From NCBI RefSeq assembly GCF_001723605.1, contig NZ_CP017111.1:2232001-2296000 (forward strand): DNA of 64,000 nt, written 5' to 3'. The notes beneath the pieces are model-generated. The model saw only the letters and a list, made by a program, of their open reading frames with translations, was not told where the DNA came from and made no database searches. This stretch comes from Sulfurospirillum halorespirans DSM 13726 (GTDB lineage Bacteria > Campylobacterota > Campylobacteria > Campylobacterales > Sulfurospirillaceae). Shown here piece after piece: positions 1 to 8,861 of this stretch; the first letter of the stretch is position 1; every line of letters starts with the position of its first letter. The position numbers and the translations under genes were made by a program.

Positions 1-841
1 TTGCTATACCAAAAATTGCAGTACATATGGCAATACTAAATCCAATTTGGCCTGCTTCAACGATTCCATAATAATGAAATGCAATAGGTGTAAAAATAGA
101 AAATATGAAATAACCACTTATCCAGCTAACTGCATACCGACCGATAAGTGGCAAAGTATCTTTTTCCCAGGTATGTTCTATTTCTCCACCTAAAATAAAA
201 AATTGCTTAAACATATGTTTATATCTATAAAAAATAATTATCGTACCACTTAATGCACCTATGAATAAAGAGATAGCCAAAGCATACAATTCTGTATCAA
301 GCATAAGAAGTATTCCTGTTAAAACGACTGTTACAAAAGAAATATAAAAGCGAATTTTTTGAACTTCTCCTACGCTATTACATCCTTCTATAAAAGAAAG
401 TAGCATACTATTTATAAATGCAACAATAGAAGCAATACCATAGATTATCCATGGAATTATCCAGATTACGTCTGTCTGTTTTTTATTGAGTACAACAAAA
501 CCAACGGCTAAAATAATTGGAAATGCTAGAATTCCCATGCCACTAGACCATTTCATAGCAAATCTTAACAGTGTAGCTAATCTCTCTAAATTCTGTTGAC
601 TACCTGCTAATGTTTTGTCTGATTCAAACCTTAGATGGGCAAACTCATGAGCAGAAAACTGAAGTAATATCGTAGAAAATCCCATATCAGCGAAAACAGC
701 CAAAGCAGCAAGGCTCACAAATGTGTACCAATATCCTTGTGCTTCTGAGCTTAGGTAAAGTGGTATGAGAACAAGTAATACTGGACCAGAAAAAAGCTTC
801 CATAGTTGATTTACTGCAGTATGGCGAAAATCATGACTCAA
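1..841 (-). CDS. Polysaccharide flippase (Wzx-like), partial, 3' end off left edge
   Basis: An open frame of about 280 codons runs on the minus strand to the left edge without a stop. The translation is very hydrophobic, with several membrane spans and short charged loops, and begins LSHDFRHTAVNQLWKLFSGP. That resembles the first helices of MATE/MOP-fold O-antigen and oligosaccharide flippases, which move undecaprenol-linked units to the periplasm. No ATG lies near the 5' end. The likeliest starts are TTG at 841 or TTG at 856, which would overlap the end of rfbH. It is the last visible gene of the run. The flippase call rests on topology and neighbours, since no short motif defines the family. 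Confidence 0.7.
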   Translation of the reverse strand, partial: MSHDFRHTAVNQLWKLFSGPVLLVLIPLYLSSEAQGYWYTFVSLAALAVFADMGFSTILLQFSAHEFAHLRFESDKTLAGSQQNLERLATLLRFAMKWSSGMGILAFPIILAVGFVVLNKKQTDVIWIIPWIIYGIASIVAFINSMLLSFIEGCNSVGEVQKIRFYISFVTVVLTGILLMLDTELYALAISLFIGALSGTIIIFYRYKHMFKQFFILGGEIEHTWEKDTLPLIGRYAVSWISGYFIFSIFTPIAFHYYGIVEAGQIGFSIAICTAIFGIA

Positions 842-849
842 TATAGCTT

Positions 850-2184
850 TTAGCAATTTTTACTCAAAAATTCTCTAATTTTCTGAATCATATACGCTAT
901 AGCTTCATCTCCCATACCAGGATAGAGTCCAATCCAAAAGCTATCGTTCATGATCTTATCCGTATTGGGAAAGGTCCCTACAACCCTATAGTCTGTATCT
1001 TGTGTAAGAGCCTCAAACAGTGGGTGTCTAAGCATATTGCCAGCAAACAGATTGCGTGTTTGAATATTATTGTTTTCTAAATATTCGACAAGGTCATTTC
1101 TTGTAAATTTTGCGTCTCTAGTCAGCGTCATCATAAAACCAAACCAACTTGGATCACTCAGTGGTTGTGTCTCAACCAAGGTTAATTCGTGAACATCTTT
1201 AAGACCCTCATAGAGTTTTTTGAAATTCTCTTTTCGTTTTTCCACGAAGCTTGGAAATTTCTTTAGTTGCGCACATCCAACGGCGGCTTGCATATCCGTT
1301 GCTTTAAGGTTAAAGCCAAAATGGCTATAAACATATTTATGATCGTACCCTTTAGGCAAAGTTCCAAATTTTTGGGTAAATCTACATCCACAGGTATTAT
1401 CGACACCGCTCTCACACCAGCAGTCTCTTCCCCAATCACGCATTGAGAGCATAATCTTTTTAAGAAGCGGATTATCAGTATAAGTAGCGCCGCCCTCTCC
1501 CATCGTCATGTGGTGTGGAGGATAAAAACTACTCGTTCCAATATCACCCCACGTACCGGTTAGTTTGCCTTCATACGTTGAGCCAAGAGCATCGCAGTTA
1601 TCTTCAATGAGCCATAGATTGTGTTTATCACAAAATGCTTTGACCGCTTTAATATCAAAAGGATTACCAAGGGTATGGGCTATCATCACCGCTTTTGTTT
1701 TGGGGCTAAGTGCTTGTTCTAATTGGGTCACATCAATGTTAAAATGTTTAAGTTCCATATCGACAAAAACAGGCACTGCACCATATTGGACAATAGGTGC
1801 TACGGTCGTTGGAAAACCTGCTGCTACTGTGATGACTTCATCACCATGTTTGACTTGTCGCTCTTTTAAAAGAGGTGAAGTTAAAGCGTAAAACGCCAAT
1901 AAATTGGCAGAACTCCCACTGTTAACTAAGAATGCCCATCTTACATGTAAAAACGTTGCTAACTCTTTTTCAAACTTTTTAGAGTAATCTCCATACGTCA
2001 ACCAAAAATCAAGGGAGCTATCGACAAGATTGACCATCTCTTTTTCGTCAAAGACACGCCCTGCATAATTAACGCGACTTTGTCCTGAAACAAATGGTTT
2101 AGTTTGATTTTTTTTATGAACGAGCTCATAATACTCTTTTGTTTTATCTAAAATCTCTTGTTTAAGCTGTTGCTCTTTTGTCAT
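850..2184 (-). CDS. rfbH: CDP-4-keto-6-deoxy-D-glucose 3-dehydratase (E1, RfbH/AscC/DdhC)
   Basis: This 444-residue aminotransferase-fold enzyme uses PMP and a [2Fe-2S] centre to remove the C3 hydroxyl of CDP-4-keto-6-deoxyglucose, the committed step to 3,6-dideoxyhexoses. Two hallmarks are visible. The usual PLP lysine is replaced by histidine (YPPHHMTMGEGG, H224/H225). The cluster cysteines have exactly the E1 spacing C-x57-C-x1-C-x7-C (C197, C255, C257, C265). The start is the ATG at 2184, which overlaps the upstream stop as TAATG. An in-frame upstream extension lies inside the preceding gene and is rejected. The reductase partner (E3, AscD/DdhD) is not in the window. One TTACATGTAA lies at 1941, read as FLHVR. 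Confidence 0.93.
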   Translation of the reverse strand: MTKEQQLKQEILDKTKEYYELVHKKNQTKPFVSGQSRVNYAGRVFDEKEMVNLVDSSLDFWLTYGDYSKKFEKELATFLHVRWAFLVNSGSSANLLAFYALTSPLLKERQVKHGDEVITVAAGFPTTVAPIVQYGAVPVFVDMELKHFNIDVTQLEQALSPKTKAVMIAHTLGNPFDIKAVKAFCDKHNLWLIEDNCDALGSTYEGKLTGTWGDIGTSSFYPPHHMTMGEGGATYTDNPLLKKIMLSMRDWGRDCWCESGVDNTCGCRFTQKFGTLPKGYDHKYVYSHFGFNLKATDMQAAVGCAQLKKFPSFVEKRKENFKKLYEGLKDVHELTLVETQPLSDPSWFGFMMTLTRDAKFTRNDLVEYLENNNIQTRNLFAGNMLRHPLFEALTQDTDYRVVGTFPNTDKIMNDSFWIGLYPGMGDEAIAYMIQKIREFLSKNC

Positions 2185-3104
2185 TACTTGCCTTTCCACA
2201 TTGTATCTATTGCTTTTAAATACGGATCTTTTTTTATGGTTTGTATATCTAAATTTTCTAAATTCTCTTGAAAATAACATCTCATCTTTGCTATTGCATT
2301 TTTATGAGATGTAAACTGAAAATCTCCAAGCTCTTTTAAAAGACGCTCATTATTTGAAGTATACTCGTTATTGAGTCCTTCATTGATGACTTTTATCTCT
2401 GATTGAAAATCGCTGACTTCATTCACTAAGTTTGATAATGTGATCAGATCTACTTTCGTTCCTGTCGTCACATTGTAAATCTTCTCTCTGACATCGTGAT
2501 GGATAAAAAAGTCGATCATTTTAACTAAATCATCGATATAAATATAGTCGAAATAGACATTTTTATTGATCGTTATAGGCAAATGTAAAAGATTTTTAAT
2601 AATGGCATTTGAAATAAATTTATAACGATAATTTTCATACTCGCCGTATGCCCCAAAAATCCGTAATTGAACGATATTTGGAGATCTTTCAATATAGTGC
2701 GACGTAATAGATTTATAAAATCCATACTCATCGAGTGGCAATGCTCTCAAATAATCGTCTTCTTTTGCATTTATAATGGGTTTATGCTTGCCATACTCGG
2801 CACCACTACCAAAAGAGATGATTTTCTTTACGTTTGTTTCATGTTTAGCAATATTGAAAAAAATTCGTAAATTGTACTCTGTAACGCTTTTCATATCAAC
2901 GGTATCACGTCCACCACCACGATTGGCGGTATGAACTATAATGTCTATTTGATTCTCTAAAATATAGGTATCGACTGCTTGCTCATTACTTAAATCAAGC
3001 TCTTTACTTGATGGGGTAAACAATAGATATTTGCAATGTTGTAATAAATATTTTTTCAGATGAGAACCTACAAAACCATTAGAACCTGTTATAAAAATAT
3101 TCAT
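2184..3104 (-). CDS. NAD(P)-dependent sugar epimerase/reductase (extended SDR)
   Basis: A 306-residue extended SDR. The nucleotide-binding motif GSNGFVGSH is at residues 7-15, and a YxxxK active site (YGFYK) lies near residue 131. It sits between a second SDR and rfbH, with an ATGA overlap upstream and a TAATG overlap downstream, so it is translationally coupled to the CDP-sugar genes. By position it could reduce C4 of CDP-3,6-dideoxy-4-ketohexose, as abequose or paratose synthases do, or reduce the side-chain ketone left by the carboligase, as YerF does in yersiniose synthesis. The sequence alone does not fix the substrate. The gene is AT-rich and has no copy of the dispersed palindrome. Confidence 0.8.
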   Translation of the reverse strand: MNIFITGSNGFVGSHLKKYLLQHCKYLLFTPSSKELDLSNEQAVDTYILENQIDIIVHTANRGGGRDTVDMKSVTEYNLRIFFNIAKHETNVKKIISFGSGAEYGKHKPIINAKEDDYLRALPLDEYGFYKSITSHYIERSPNIVQLRIFGAYGEYENYRYKFISNAIIKNLLHLPITINKNVYFDYIYIDDLVKMIDFFIHHDVREKIYNVTTGTKVDLITLSNLVNEVSDFQSEIKVINEGLNNEYTSNNERLLKELGDFQFTSHKNAIAKMRCYFQENLENLDIQTIKKDPYLKAIDTMWKGK

Positions 3105-4138
3105 ACCAAATTCTTTTCAAACCACTTTATAGATTTATTTAAAGCGTCATCAATATCTACTCTAATTTCTAAACCTAAGTCTTGCTTGACATAGTTAATA
3201 TTTGGAACAAATTCGGAACAATGATCATTCATGTTCAATATTTCTATGCTTAAACTACTTCCAATAATATTTTTTATTTTAACGGCAACTTCTTCAAGAG
3301 AAATTCCCATATCACTCCCCAGATTATATGCTGCACCACTTTTACCATGTATTAACATATTTAAAATCCACAATGCCATATCTGTAGGATACATATAACT
3401 TCGAACTGGTTTCCCGTTTCCTAAAATTCGAATATTTTTTGTTTTTAAAGCATCTCTTATAAAACTATTGACCGCCCAAGGTTTATTGAGACTCATATAA
3501 GGTCCTATAAAAGAGAAGGGACGTACTTGAACAATAGGGAGTTTATACAAGCTTCTATATGCATTTGTAAGAGTTTCAGCATATCGCTTCGCCTCTGGGT
3601 ATATAGTTGAAATGCTATTACAATTTAATTTACCAAAATCATTTTCAGTAATATTATGACTATCCAATGAACCATAAACTTGCCCTGAACCAAGGTGTAC
3701 AATTTTTTCTAATTTTTCTAACAATAAGGCATTTTCCATACTGTTTTTTGTACCATCTGTAATAATATTCATTGATTCTATTGGATTAGACATATAAATT
3801 CTATTATCTGGTGAGCTTGCAGCATGAATAATATAGGCAATATCTTTAGAAAATTCACGAACATTTCTAATATCATTTTTAATGAAAATGATATCTTTAC
3901 GATTATTCACTAAAACTTCTAAATTACTTGTAATATGTCTAGCAATAAGATACAACGTAATATTAAAATTGTATGTATCGTTTAAAAATATTAATAACTG
4001 TGTTAGCCATGTACCAATAAAACCACTACCGCCTGTAATTAAAATTTCTTTATTTTTTAATTTTTCAAGATTTGAGATATCTTTTTCTGTTAAAGTAAAC
4101 AAATCAAATCCTTTTTTGCAATTTAAGTGCGATATCAA
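3101..4138 (-). CDS. NAD-dependent epimerase/dehydratase (extended SDR)
   Basis: A 345-residue extended SDR with a lead of about 30 residues before the Rossmann motif GGSGFIGTW. It has an active-site YxxxK (YPEAK) near residue 180 and a conserved RPFSFIGPY segment after it, as in sugar-nucleotide dehydratases and decarboxylases. Translation most likely begins at TTG 4138, inside the last 35 bases of the aldolase gene. Its end overlaps the next SDR by ATGA. As the second SDR of the branched-sugar block it is a candidate reductase or epimerase for the ketone formed by the TPP enzyme, but the exact reaction cannot be told from sequence. Confidence 0.78.
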   Translation of the reverse strand: MISHLNCKKGFDLFTLTEKDISNLEKLKNKEILITGGSGFIGTWLTQLLIFLNDTYNFNITLYLIARHITSNLEVLVNNRKDIIFIKNDIRNVREFSKDIAYIIHAASSPDNRIYMSNPIESMNIITDGTKNSMENALLLEKLEKIVHLGSGQVYGSLDSHNITENDFGKLNCNSISTIYPEAKRYAETLTNAYRSLYKLPIVQVRPFSFIGPYMSLNKPWAVNSFIRDALKTKNIRILGNGKPVRSYMYPTDMALWILNMLIHGKSGAAYNLGSDMGISLEEVAVKIKNIIGSSLSIEILNMNDHCSEFVPNINYVKQDLGLEIRVDIDDALNKSIKWFEKNLV

Positions 4139-5111
4139 TTATAGTATCTTCTTGTCCAGCAACTACTTTTTGCCGTCCAAGCTCCATAAAAATATCGCGT
4201 GGATCTACATTAAATTCTTTAGCAACTCTTTTAACATGTTTTGCAAACCCTGAAAAAACACCAGCTATTGCACTAACAATACTCAATGATGAAATCGTAA
4301 TGGGCTCTTTTATAAAATCCTTTTCTACTATATCAGCCGTATCCAATAGCTTATATAAATCAATATTTGTCTTATAATTCATTTTTTGAAGTACTGCAGC
4401 TAAAACTTCTAGCTGTGCATTTCCCGCGCCTGCACCAAAACCTTTCGTTGCACCATCTATAATTTGTGCTCCTGCTTCAATAGCAACAAGGGAGTTTGAA
4501 ATTCCTAAGCCTAAATTATTATGAGCATGAAAACCGACAGGAACATTTAGATTTTGTGATAAGAGAGTAATTCTTTCTTTAACATCATCAGGCAAATAGC
4601 TACCTGCAGAATCTAAGATAATGATTGCTTCAGCTCCATATGTTTGCATCTTAATTGCTTCATCAAGTAAAGTTTCTGGACTTGCCATATGACTCATCAT
4701 TAAAAGGCCATAAGCTTCTTTACCTTTTTCCCGAACATAACCAAGATGGCGCTCAGTGATATCTGCTTCTGTACAATGACTCGCAACTCGCACAATATCA
4801 ACGCCCCAAGACAGAGCTTTTTCTATATCCTTTTTAATGGTTGCAAATCCAGGTATAACATGAATTCCCAATTTTGTATGCTCTAAATTACTTTTGGCAG
4901 TTTTAAGAAGAACTTCATCACTTAACTGGCTTTTTCCAACAAGAACAGAGGATGCACCTAATCCATTACCATGTCCAACTTCTACGGCATATATTCCTGT
5001 TTGATCTATCGCCTTTGTATAGTGCTCTATTTGTGAAATAGTAAGTTGATGAGAAATAGCATGAGAACCATCTCTTAATGTCACATCATAAAGATTGATT
5101 TTATTTGTCAT
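4104..5111 (-). CDS. mhpE: 4-hydroxy-2-oxovalerate aldolase
   Basis: A 335-residue HMGL-like TIM barrel of the BphI/MhpE/DmpG family, which reversibly joins pyruvate and acetaldehyde to 4-hydroxy-2-oxopentanoate. The signature LYDVTLRDGSHA opens the protein (base R and metal D), and the metal histidines are in GFHAHNNLG. A C-terminal domain of the kind that docks the dehydrogenase is present. The start is ATG 5111, behind a strong GGGAGG, overlapping the dehydrogenase gene by 11 bases. In aromatic catabolism the pair works in the cleaving direction. No meta-cleavage genes are present here, so a synthetic role feeding the adjacent TPP carboligase is inferred. Confidence 0.92.
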   Translation of the reverse strand: MTNKINLYDVTLRDGSHAISHQLTISQIEHYTKAIDQTGIYAVEVGHGNGLGASSVLVGKSQLSDEVLLKTAKSNLEHTKLGIHVIPGFATIKKDIEKALSWGVDIVRVASHCTEADITERHLGYVREKGKEAYGLLMMSHMASPETLLDEAIKMQTYGAEAIIILDSAGSYLPDDVKERITLLSQNLNVPVGFHAHNNLGLGISNSLVAIEAGAQIIDGATKGFGAGAGNAQLEVLAAVLQKMNYKTNIDLYKLLDTADIVEKDFIKEPITISSLSIVSAIAGVFSGFAKHVKRVAKEFNVDPRDIFMELGRQKVVAGQEDTIIDIALKLQKRI

Positions 5112-5979
5112 GGGAAACCTCCCTATTCTTAGCAAATTCTTCAGCTAGGGCTATTGCAGCAGAATTAATAATATCTAAATTACCTGCGTATTTAGGAAGA
5201 TAGTCACCTAATCCTTGTACTTTAATAGATAAAATAACTAAACCATTATCATATACTGGATCAAGAGACAAAGAGTACCCTGGAACATAAGACTGAATAG
5301 TTGCTACCATTTTTTTTACCTCAGAGGTAATCAAATCCATATCTGGTTTATTGATTTTTAGATAAATTGTAGTATTCATATCAATACTAGGCTGTGCTGG
5401 ATTTAAATTTATAATTACTTTTACATTTTGACAACCGCTGAAGTGCGATAATGCTTTCTCTGTTGTTTCGATATATTCATCTATATTGGCTCTAGTCCCT
5501 GGGCCAGCACTTTTTGATGCGATAGTTGATACAAGTTCAATATATTCTATATTTTTTACAATTTTACTAACAGCATATGCAATAGGAATAGAAGCTTGCC
5601 CTCCGCATGTAATCATATTAAGATTATCATATTTCAAAGCTTCTTCTAGGTTTACAGAAGGAATAGTAAAAAGTCCGAGTTTTGCAGGTGTTAAGTCAAT
5701 AACTATTTTATTTAACTGCTTTAAAATGGGTGCATGCACCTTGTGACTTGACGCAGAAGTTGCATCAAATACCAAATCACAACACTCTGGCTTTTCTACA
5801 ATTGCTTCTATCCCTTTGTCACTTAGTGGAACACCAAAAGACATAGCTTTTAACATGCCTTTAGAATTTAAGTTTCTCCCTGAAAACAAAGTACACTGCA
5901 AATATGGAGATCTAGAAATTTTAATCAATAAATCAGTTCCTATATTTCCTGTACCAATAATAGCAACCTTTAATTTCAT
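5101..5979 (-). CDS. mhpF: Acetaldehyde dehydrogenase (acylating)
   Basis: A 292-residue enzyme of the MhpF/BphJ/DmpF family interconverting acetyl-CoA with NADH and acetaldehyde. The Rossmann motif GTGNIGTD is at residues 9-16. The catalytic cysteine lies in MITCGGQAS, about residue 129, and the family motif KSAGPGTRANIDEY follows. The family's usual length is about 300. It starts at ATG 5979, three bases after the TPP-enzyme stop, with a GGAG inside that gene. It overlaps the aldolase start, matching the channelling complex these two enzymes form elsewhere. Here it would supply acetaldehyde from acetyl-CoA for the aldolase. That direction is inference from context. Confidence 0.92.
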   Translation of the reverse strand: MKLKVAIIGTGNIGTDLLIKISRSPYLQCTLFSGRNLNSKGMLKAMSFGVPLSDKGIEAIVEKPECCDLVFDATSASSHKVHAPILKQLNKIVIDLTPAKLGLFTIPSVNLEEALKYDNLNMITCGGQASIPIAYAVSKIVKNIEYIELVSTIASKSAGPGTRANIDEYIETTEKALSHFSGCQNVKVIINLNPAQPSIDMNTTIYLKINKPDMDLITSEVKKMVATIQSYVPGYSLSLDPVYDNGLVILSIKVQGLGDYLPKYAGNLDIINSAAIALAEEFAKNREVSHDK

Positions 5980-5982
5980 AGG

Positions 5983-7767
5983 TTAAAACTCCATATTGAT
6001 ATTTTCTTCGTACTCACTTCTTGGCAAGAACGGAAACATATCATCGTATGGCATAGAAACCATTTTCCCATCATCCAATTTTTTAGAAGCAACCCTAGGT
6101 ATCAATAATTGATTTGTAGGTGTCATAACTTCAAAAATAACAGGCCCATTATAGGCAATAAGCTCTTTTATCTTTTCATTCATTTCACCAATATTTGATA
6201 CACCGATATATTTAATTCCATACAACGTAGCCACTTTTTCCATAGATGGAGTGGAAACGCCAGTTGCGCTGCTTTCCCCTATAAGTCGGCCTTCCATAAA
6301 ATTATTTTGAGTATGTCGTATTAAAAGGTAGCCATTATTATTTAGAATAATTGTTTTTATCGGTAGATTATAATAGGCAATTGTTTGAAATTCTTGTAAA
6401 TTCATCTGTATAGAACCATCACCACTAATACAATAAACATCTTTTCCTTCATCCTTAGCCGACGCTGCTACACCAATAGAAGCAGGACTATAACCCATCG
6501 TTGAAAGTCCACCTGTAATAATATGTCTTTGACCAAATTTGATTTTAAATGCTTGTGCATGAACATGAAAACACGACCCCGTATCTGTAACAATGACAGC
6601 ATTTTTATCTAAATATTCTGAAAAAACTCTCATAAAATGATAGGAATTAACCCCTTCTGTTTCATTGACATATTCAGGTAAATCAACAGGATATTTTTCT
6701 TTCCATTCTTGCGCTTTTCTCAACCATGTGATATAAGATTCTTGATTTGGCTTAAATTGATCCAAAAGAAGTTTCATACACACTTTAACATCACACAATA
6801 CCTTAATCGCTTTATCAACAGAAGGTTTTTCAAATTCTTTTGGATCAATTTCTACAAGGATGATTTTTGAATTTGGTGCAAAGGCTTGATAATCATGTCC
6901 AATAAGACCAATACTAAGTCGAGAGCCTAATACAAGTAAAACATCAGAATTTTGCACGGTAAAATTGCCTGCCCTATCACCATATGTGCCTGGTTTGCCT
7001 ATAAAGTTGGGATGTTCATGATCTAAAATATCCATACCCATTCTTGTAGTAACGATAGGTATGCCAAATGTATCTGCAATTAAATTTGCCTCTTTTACGG
7101 CATCAGCTTGTTGTACACCAGCACCCATTAAGATAACAGGTCTTTTTGCTTTTTTTAATTCTTGAATAATTACTTCAATATTACAAGCTTTACTGTTCAC
7201 AGATGCAGTATCGGGAATAAAACCATCATACAAATCTGGATCGAATGTAGCCCCTTGTATATCAAGAGGACATTCAATCCACACTGGTCCAAATGGAGCT
7301 TGATGCGCCATAAAAATAGCTTTTTCTATATTGTATTTTATTTTACGAATATCATCTAAAATAACTGCAAATTTAGTTACTTGCTCAAAGATAGGTAATG
7401 TATTAAACCCTTGTAAAGAAAATTGTCTTGGAGCCGTTACGTGTACCTGTTCAACCTTAGATTGTCCCGAGACAATAATACAAGGAGATCGATCAACATA
7501 TGCACCAACCACTCCTGTTAAAGTATTGAGCGCCGCAGGGCCTGCAGTGACATAAACAACCCCTATTTTTTTAGAATATCTAGCATATGCTTCAGCAGCC
7601 ATTGTTGCGGCTTGTTCATGGTGAAAAAAGTAGGTATCTAATGTATCTTTTTGTTTATAAACAGCGTCTGTCAAGTGCATAATCATTCCACCCGTAATCA
7701 TGAAAAGTTTATTTCCACTAACTTCTGCCAATTTTTGTGTTAAATAATCTGCAACTCGAATATTCAT
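5983..7767 (-). CDS. TPP-dependent carboligase, acetolactate synthase/YerE-like
   Basis: A 594-residue protein with the three-part layout of acetohydroxyacid synthase-type enzymes: an N-terminal PYR domain with the activating glutamate (HHEQAA, E51), a middle domain of the FAD/nucleotide type, and a C-terminal TPP domain with the GDGS...NNNG Mg-diphosphate motif. The start is ATG 7767 in an ATGA overlap with rfbG, behind GGAG. A true ilvB would sit with ilvN or ilvC. Here it lies in a CDP-dideoxysugar block beside an aldolase and acetaldehyde dehydrogenase. The known analogue is YerE, which transfers a two-carbon unit from pyruvate onto C4 of a CDP-4-ketosugar. I infer a related enzyme that may use 4-hydroxy-2-oxovalerate as donor. 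Confidence 0.85.
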   Translation of the reverse strand: MNIRVADYLTQKLAEVSGNKLFMITGGMIMHLTDAVYKQKDTLDTYFFHHEQAATMAAEAYARYSKKIGVVYVTAGPAALNTLTGVVGAYVDRSPCIIVSGQSKVEQVHVTAPRQFSLQGFNTLPIFEQVTKFAVILDDIRKIKYNIEKAIFMAHQAPFGPVWIECPLDIQGATFDPDLYDGFIPDTASVNSKACNIEVIIQELKKAKRPVILMGAGVQQADAVKEANLIADTFGIPIVTTRMGMDILDHEHPNFIGKPGTYGDRAGNFTVQNSDVLLVLGSRLSIGLIGHDYQAFAPNSKIILVEIDPKEFEKPSVDKAIKVLCDVKVCMKLLLDQFKPNQESYITWLRKAQEWKEKYPVDLPEYVNETEGVNSYHFMRVFSEYLDKNAVIVTDTGSCFHVHAQAFKIKFGQRHIITGGLSTMGYSPASIGVAASAKDEGKDVYCISGDGSIQMNLQEFQTIAYYNLPIKTIILNNNGYLLIRHTQNNFMEGRLIGESSATGVSTPSMEKVATLYGIKYIGVSNIGEMNEKIKELIAYNGPVIFEVMTPTNQLLIPRVASKKLDDGKMVSMPYDDMFPFLPRSEYEENINMEF

Positions 7768-8861
7768 GATTGACTCCACTCAATATTTTTCTTTTTTGCA
7801 TCAGCAATATAAGTCTCTAAATCTTCTTTCGTCAAAATTTCATTTTTTTCGTAAAAGGCTTTATACCATTTCACGGTCTTTTCAAATGTCTTTTCACTAT
7901 CCCACACATCTTTCCAATGAAGCTTTATATGCGCTTTTGAACAATCGAGTTTTAAAAGGTTTGCTTCATGAAGCTGATTTGGATCACGATTGATTTCATA
8001 GTCAATTTTGTCCCAATGCTGCTTTACATGTAAGACAACTTCTTCAACACAGATACTTCCTTCATCACTGGGTCCAAAGTTCCAAGCTTCTGCAAATTCT
8101 ACTTTTTCTTCAAGCAGTTTTTGCCCTACATGTAAATACCCGCTAAGTGATTCAAGCACATGTTGCCAAGGTCTCGTTGCTTTGGGATTGCGGATGCTCA
8201 CTTTTTTACCTTGTGAGACAGAAAGCATAATATCTGTAATAAGTCTATCTTGCGCCCAATCTCCGCCACCAATAACATTACCGGCTCGACATGTTGCAAG
8301 CAGTGTTTGGTGAGATTTTTTATATTCTTGTATATTAAAATAAGAGTTACGATAAGAGTTGGCTAACAAGTCTGCACATCCCTTTGAAGCGCTATAAGGG
8401 TCATACCCACCCATAGGGTCATTTTCTCTATATCCCCAAATCCATTCTCTGTTTTCATAAGCTTTATCACTCGTGATATTCACAATAGCTTTGACTTGAT
8501 ATTTGCGGCACACTTCAAAGACTTTAAGCGTTCCTATCACATTGGTTTCATAAGTTTCTATCGGATTTGAATAAGAAGGTCTGACCAATGCTTGTGCTGC
8601 CAGATGAAATACGATATCTGGCTGATACGTTGCAAATGTTTTATCTAACGTTTCTAAGTCTCGTATATCGCCCATAATCGAAACAATATCGAGATCAAGC
8701 AGTGCTATATGATTTGGTGTTGTAGGTGCTTCTAGGGAGTAACCTATAACATTAGCGCCCATATGTTTTAGCCAATACACAAGCCACGAACCTTTAAAAC
8801 CTGTATGTCCTGTGACTAAAACGGTTTTATCTTTATACATTCCACCAAAAAGAGACTGCAT
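7764..8861 (-). CDS. rfbG: CDP-glucose 4,6-dehydratase
   Basis: A 365-residue extended SDR making CDP-4-keto-6-deoxy-D-glucose, the substrate of RfbH. It shows the family's opening VTGHTGFKGSW, the catalytic-type segment YDPYSASKG (YxxxK), and CRAGNVIGGGDWA, which is typical of RfbG. The start chosen is ATG 8861, which overlaps the rfbF stop as TAATG. Two upstream in-frame starts (8867 and 8876) lie inside rfbF. It carries one perfect TTACATGTAA (8024, read VLHVK) and one near copy (8127). The branched-sugar genes downstream have none, so this may mark the edge of a later insertion. Confidence 0.94.
   Translation of the reverse strand: MQSLFGGMYKDKTVLVTGHTGFKGSWLVYWLKHMGANVIGYSLEAPTTPNHIALLDLDIVSIMGDIRDLETLDKTFATYQPDIVFHLAAQALVRPSYSNPIETYETNVIGTLKVFEVCRKYQVKAIVNITSDKAYENREWIWGYRENDPMGGYDPYSASKGCADLLANSYRNSYFNIQEYKKSHQTLLATCRAGNVIGGGDWAQDRLITDIMLSVSQGKKVSIRNPKATRPWQHVLESLSGYLHVGQKLLEEKVEFAEAWNFGPSDEGSICVEEVVLHVKQHWDKIDYEINRDPNQLHEANLLKLDCSKAHIKLHWKDVWDSEKTFEKTVKWYKAFYEKNEILTKEDLETYIADAKKKNIEWSQS

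Noticed and set aside
1565-1891. Open frames opposite rfbH and many other long reverse frames
   Set aside because: They lie fully inside well-identified genes, have no ribosome sites and no recognisable protein features.
4104-5979. The aldolase and acetaldehyde dehydrogenase as part of an aromatic meta-cleavage pathway
   Set aside because: No ring-cleavage dioxygenase, hydrolase or hydratase is nearby. Both genes are translationally coupled into a CDP-sugar block.
5983-7767. The TPP enzyme as biosynthetic acetolactate synthase IlvB
   Set aside because: No ilvN, ilvC or other branched-chain amino acid gene is adjacent, and the context is sugar-nucleotide synthesis. Housekeeping IlvB activity cannot be fully excluded.
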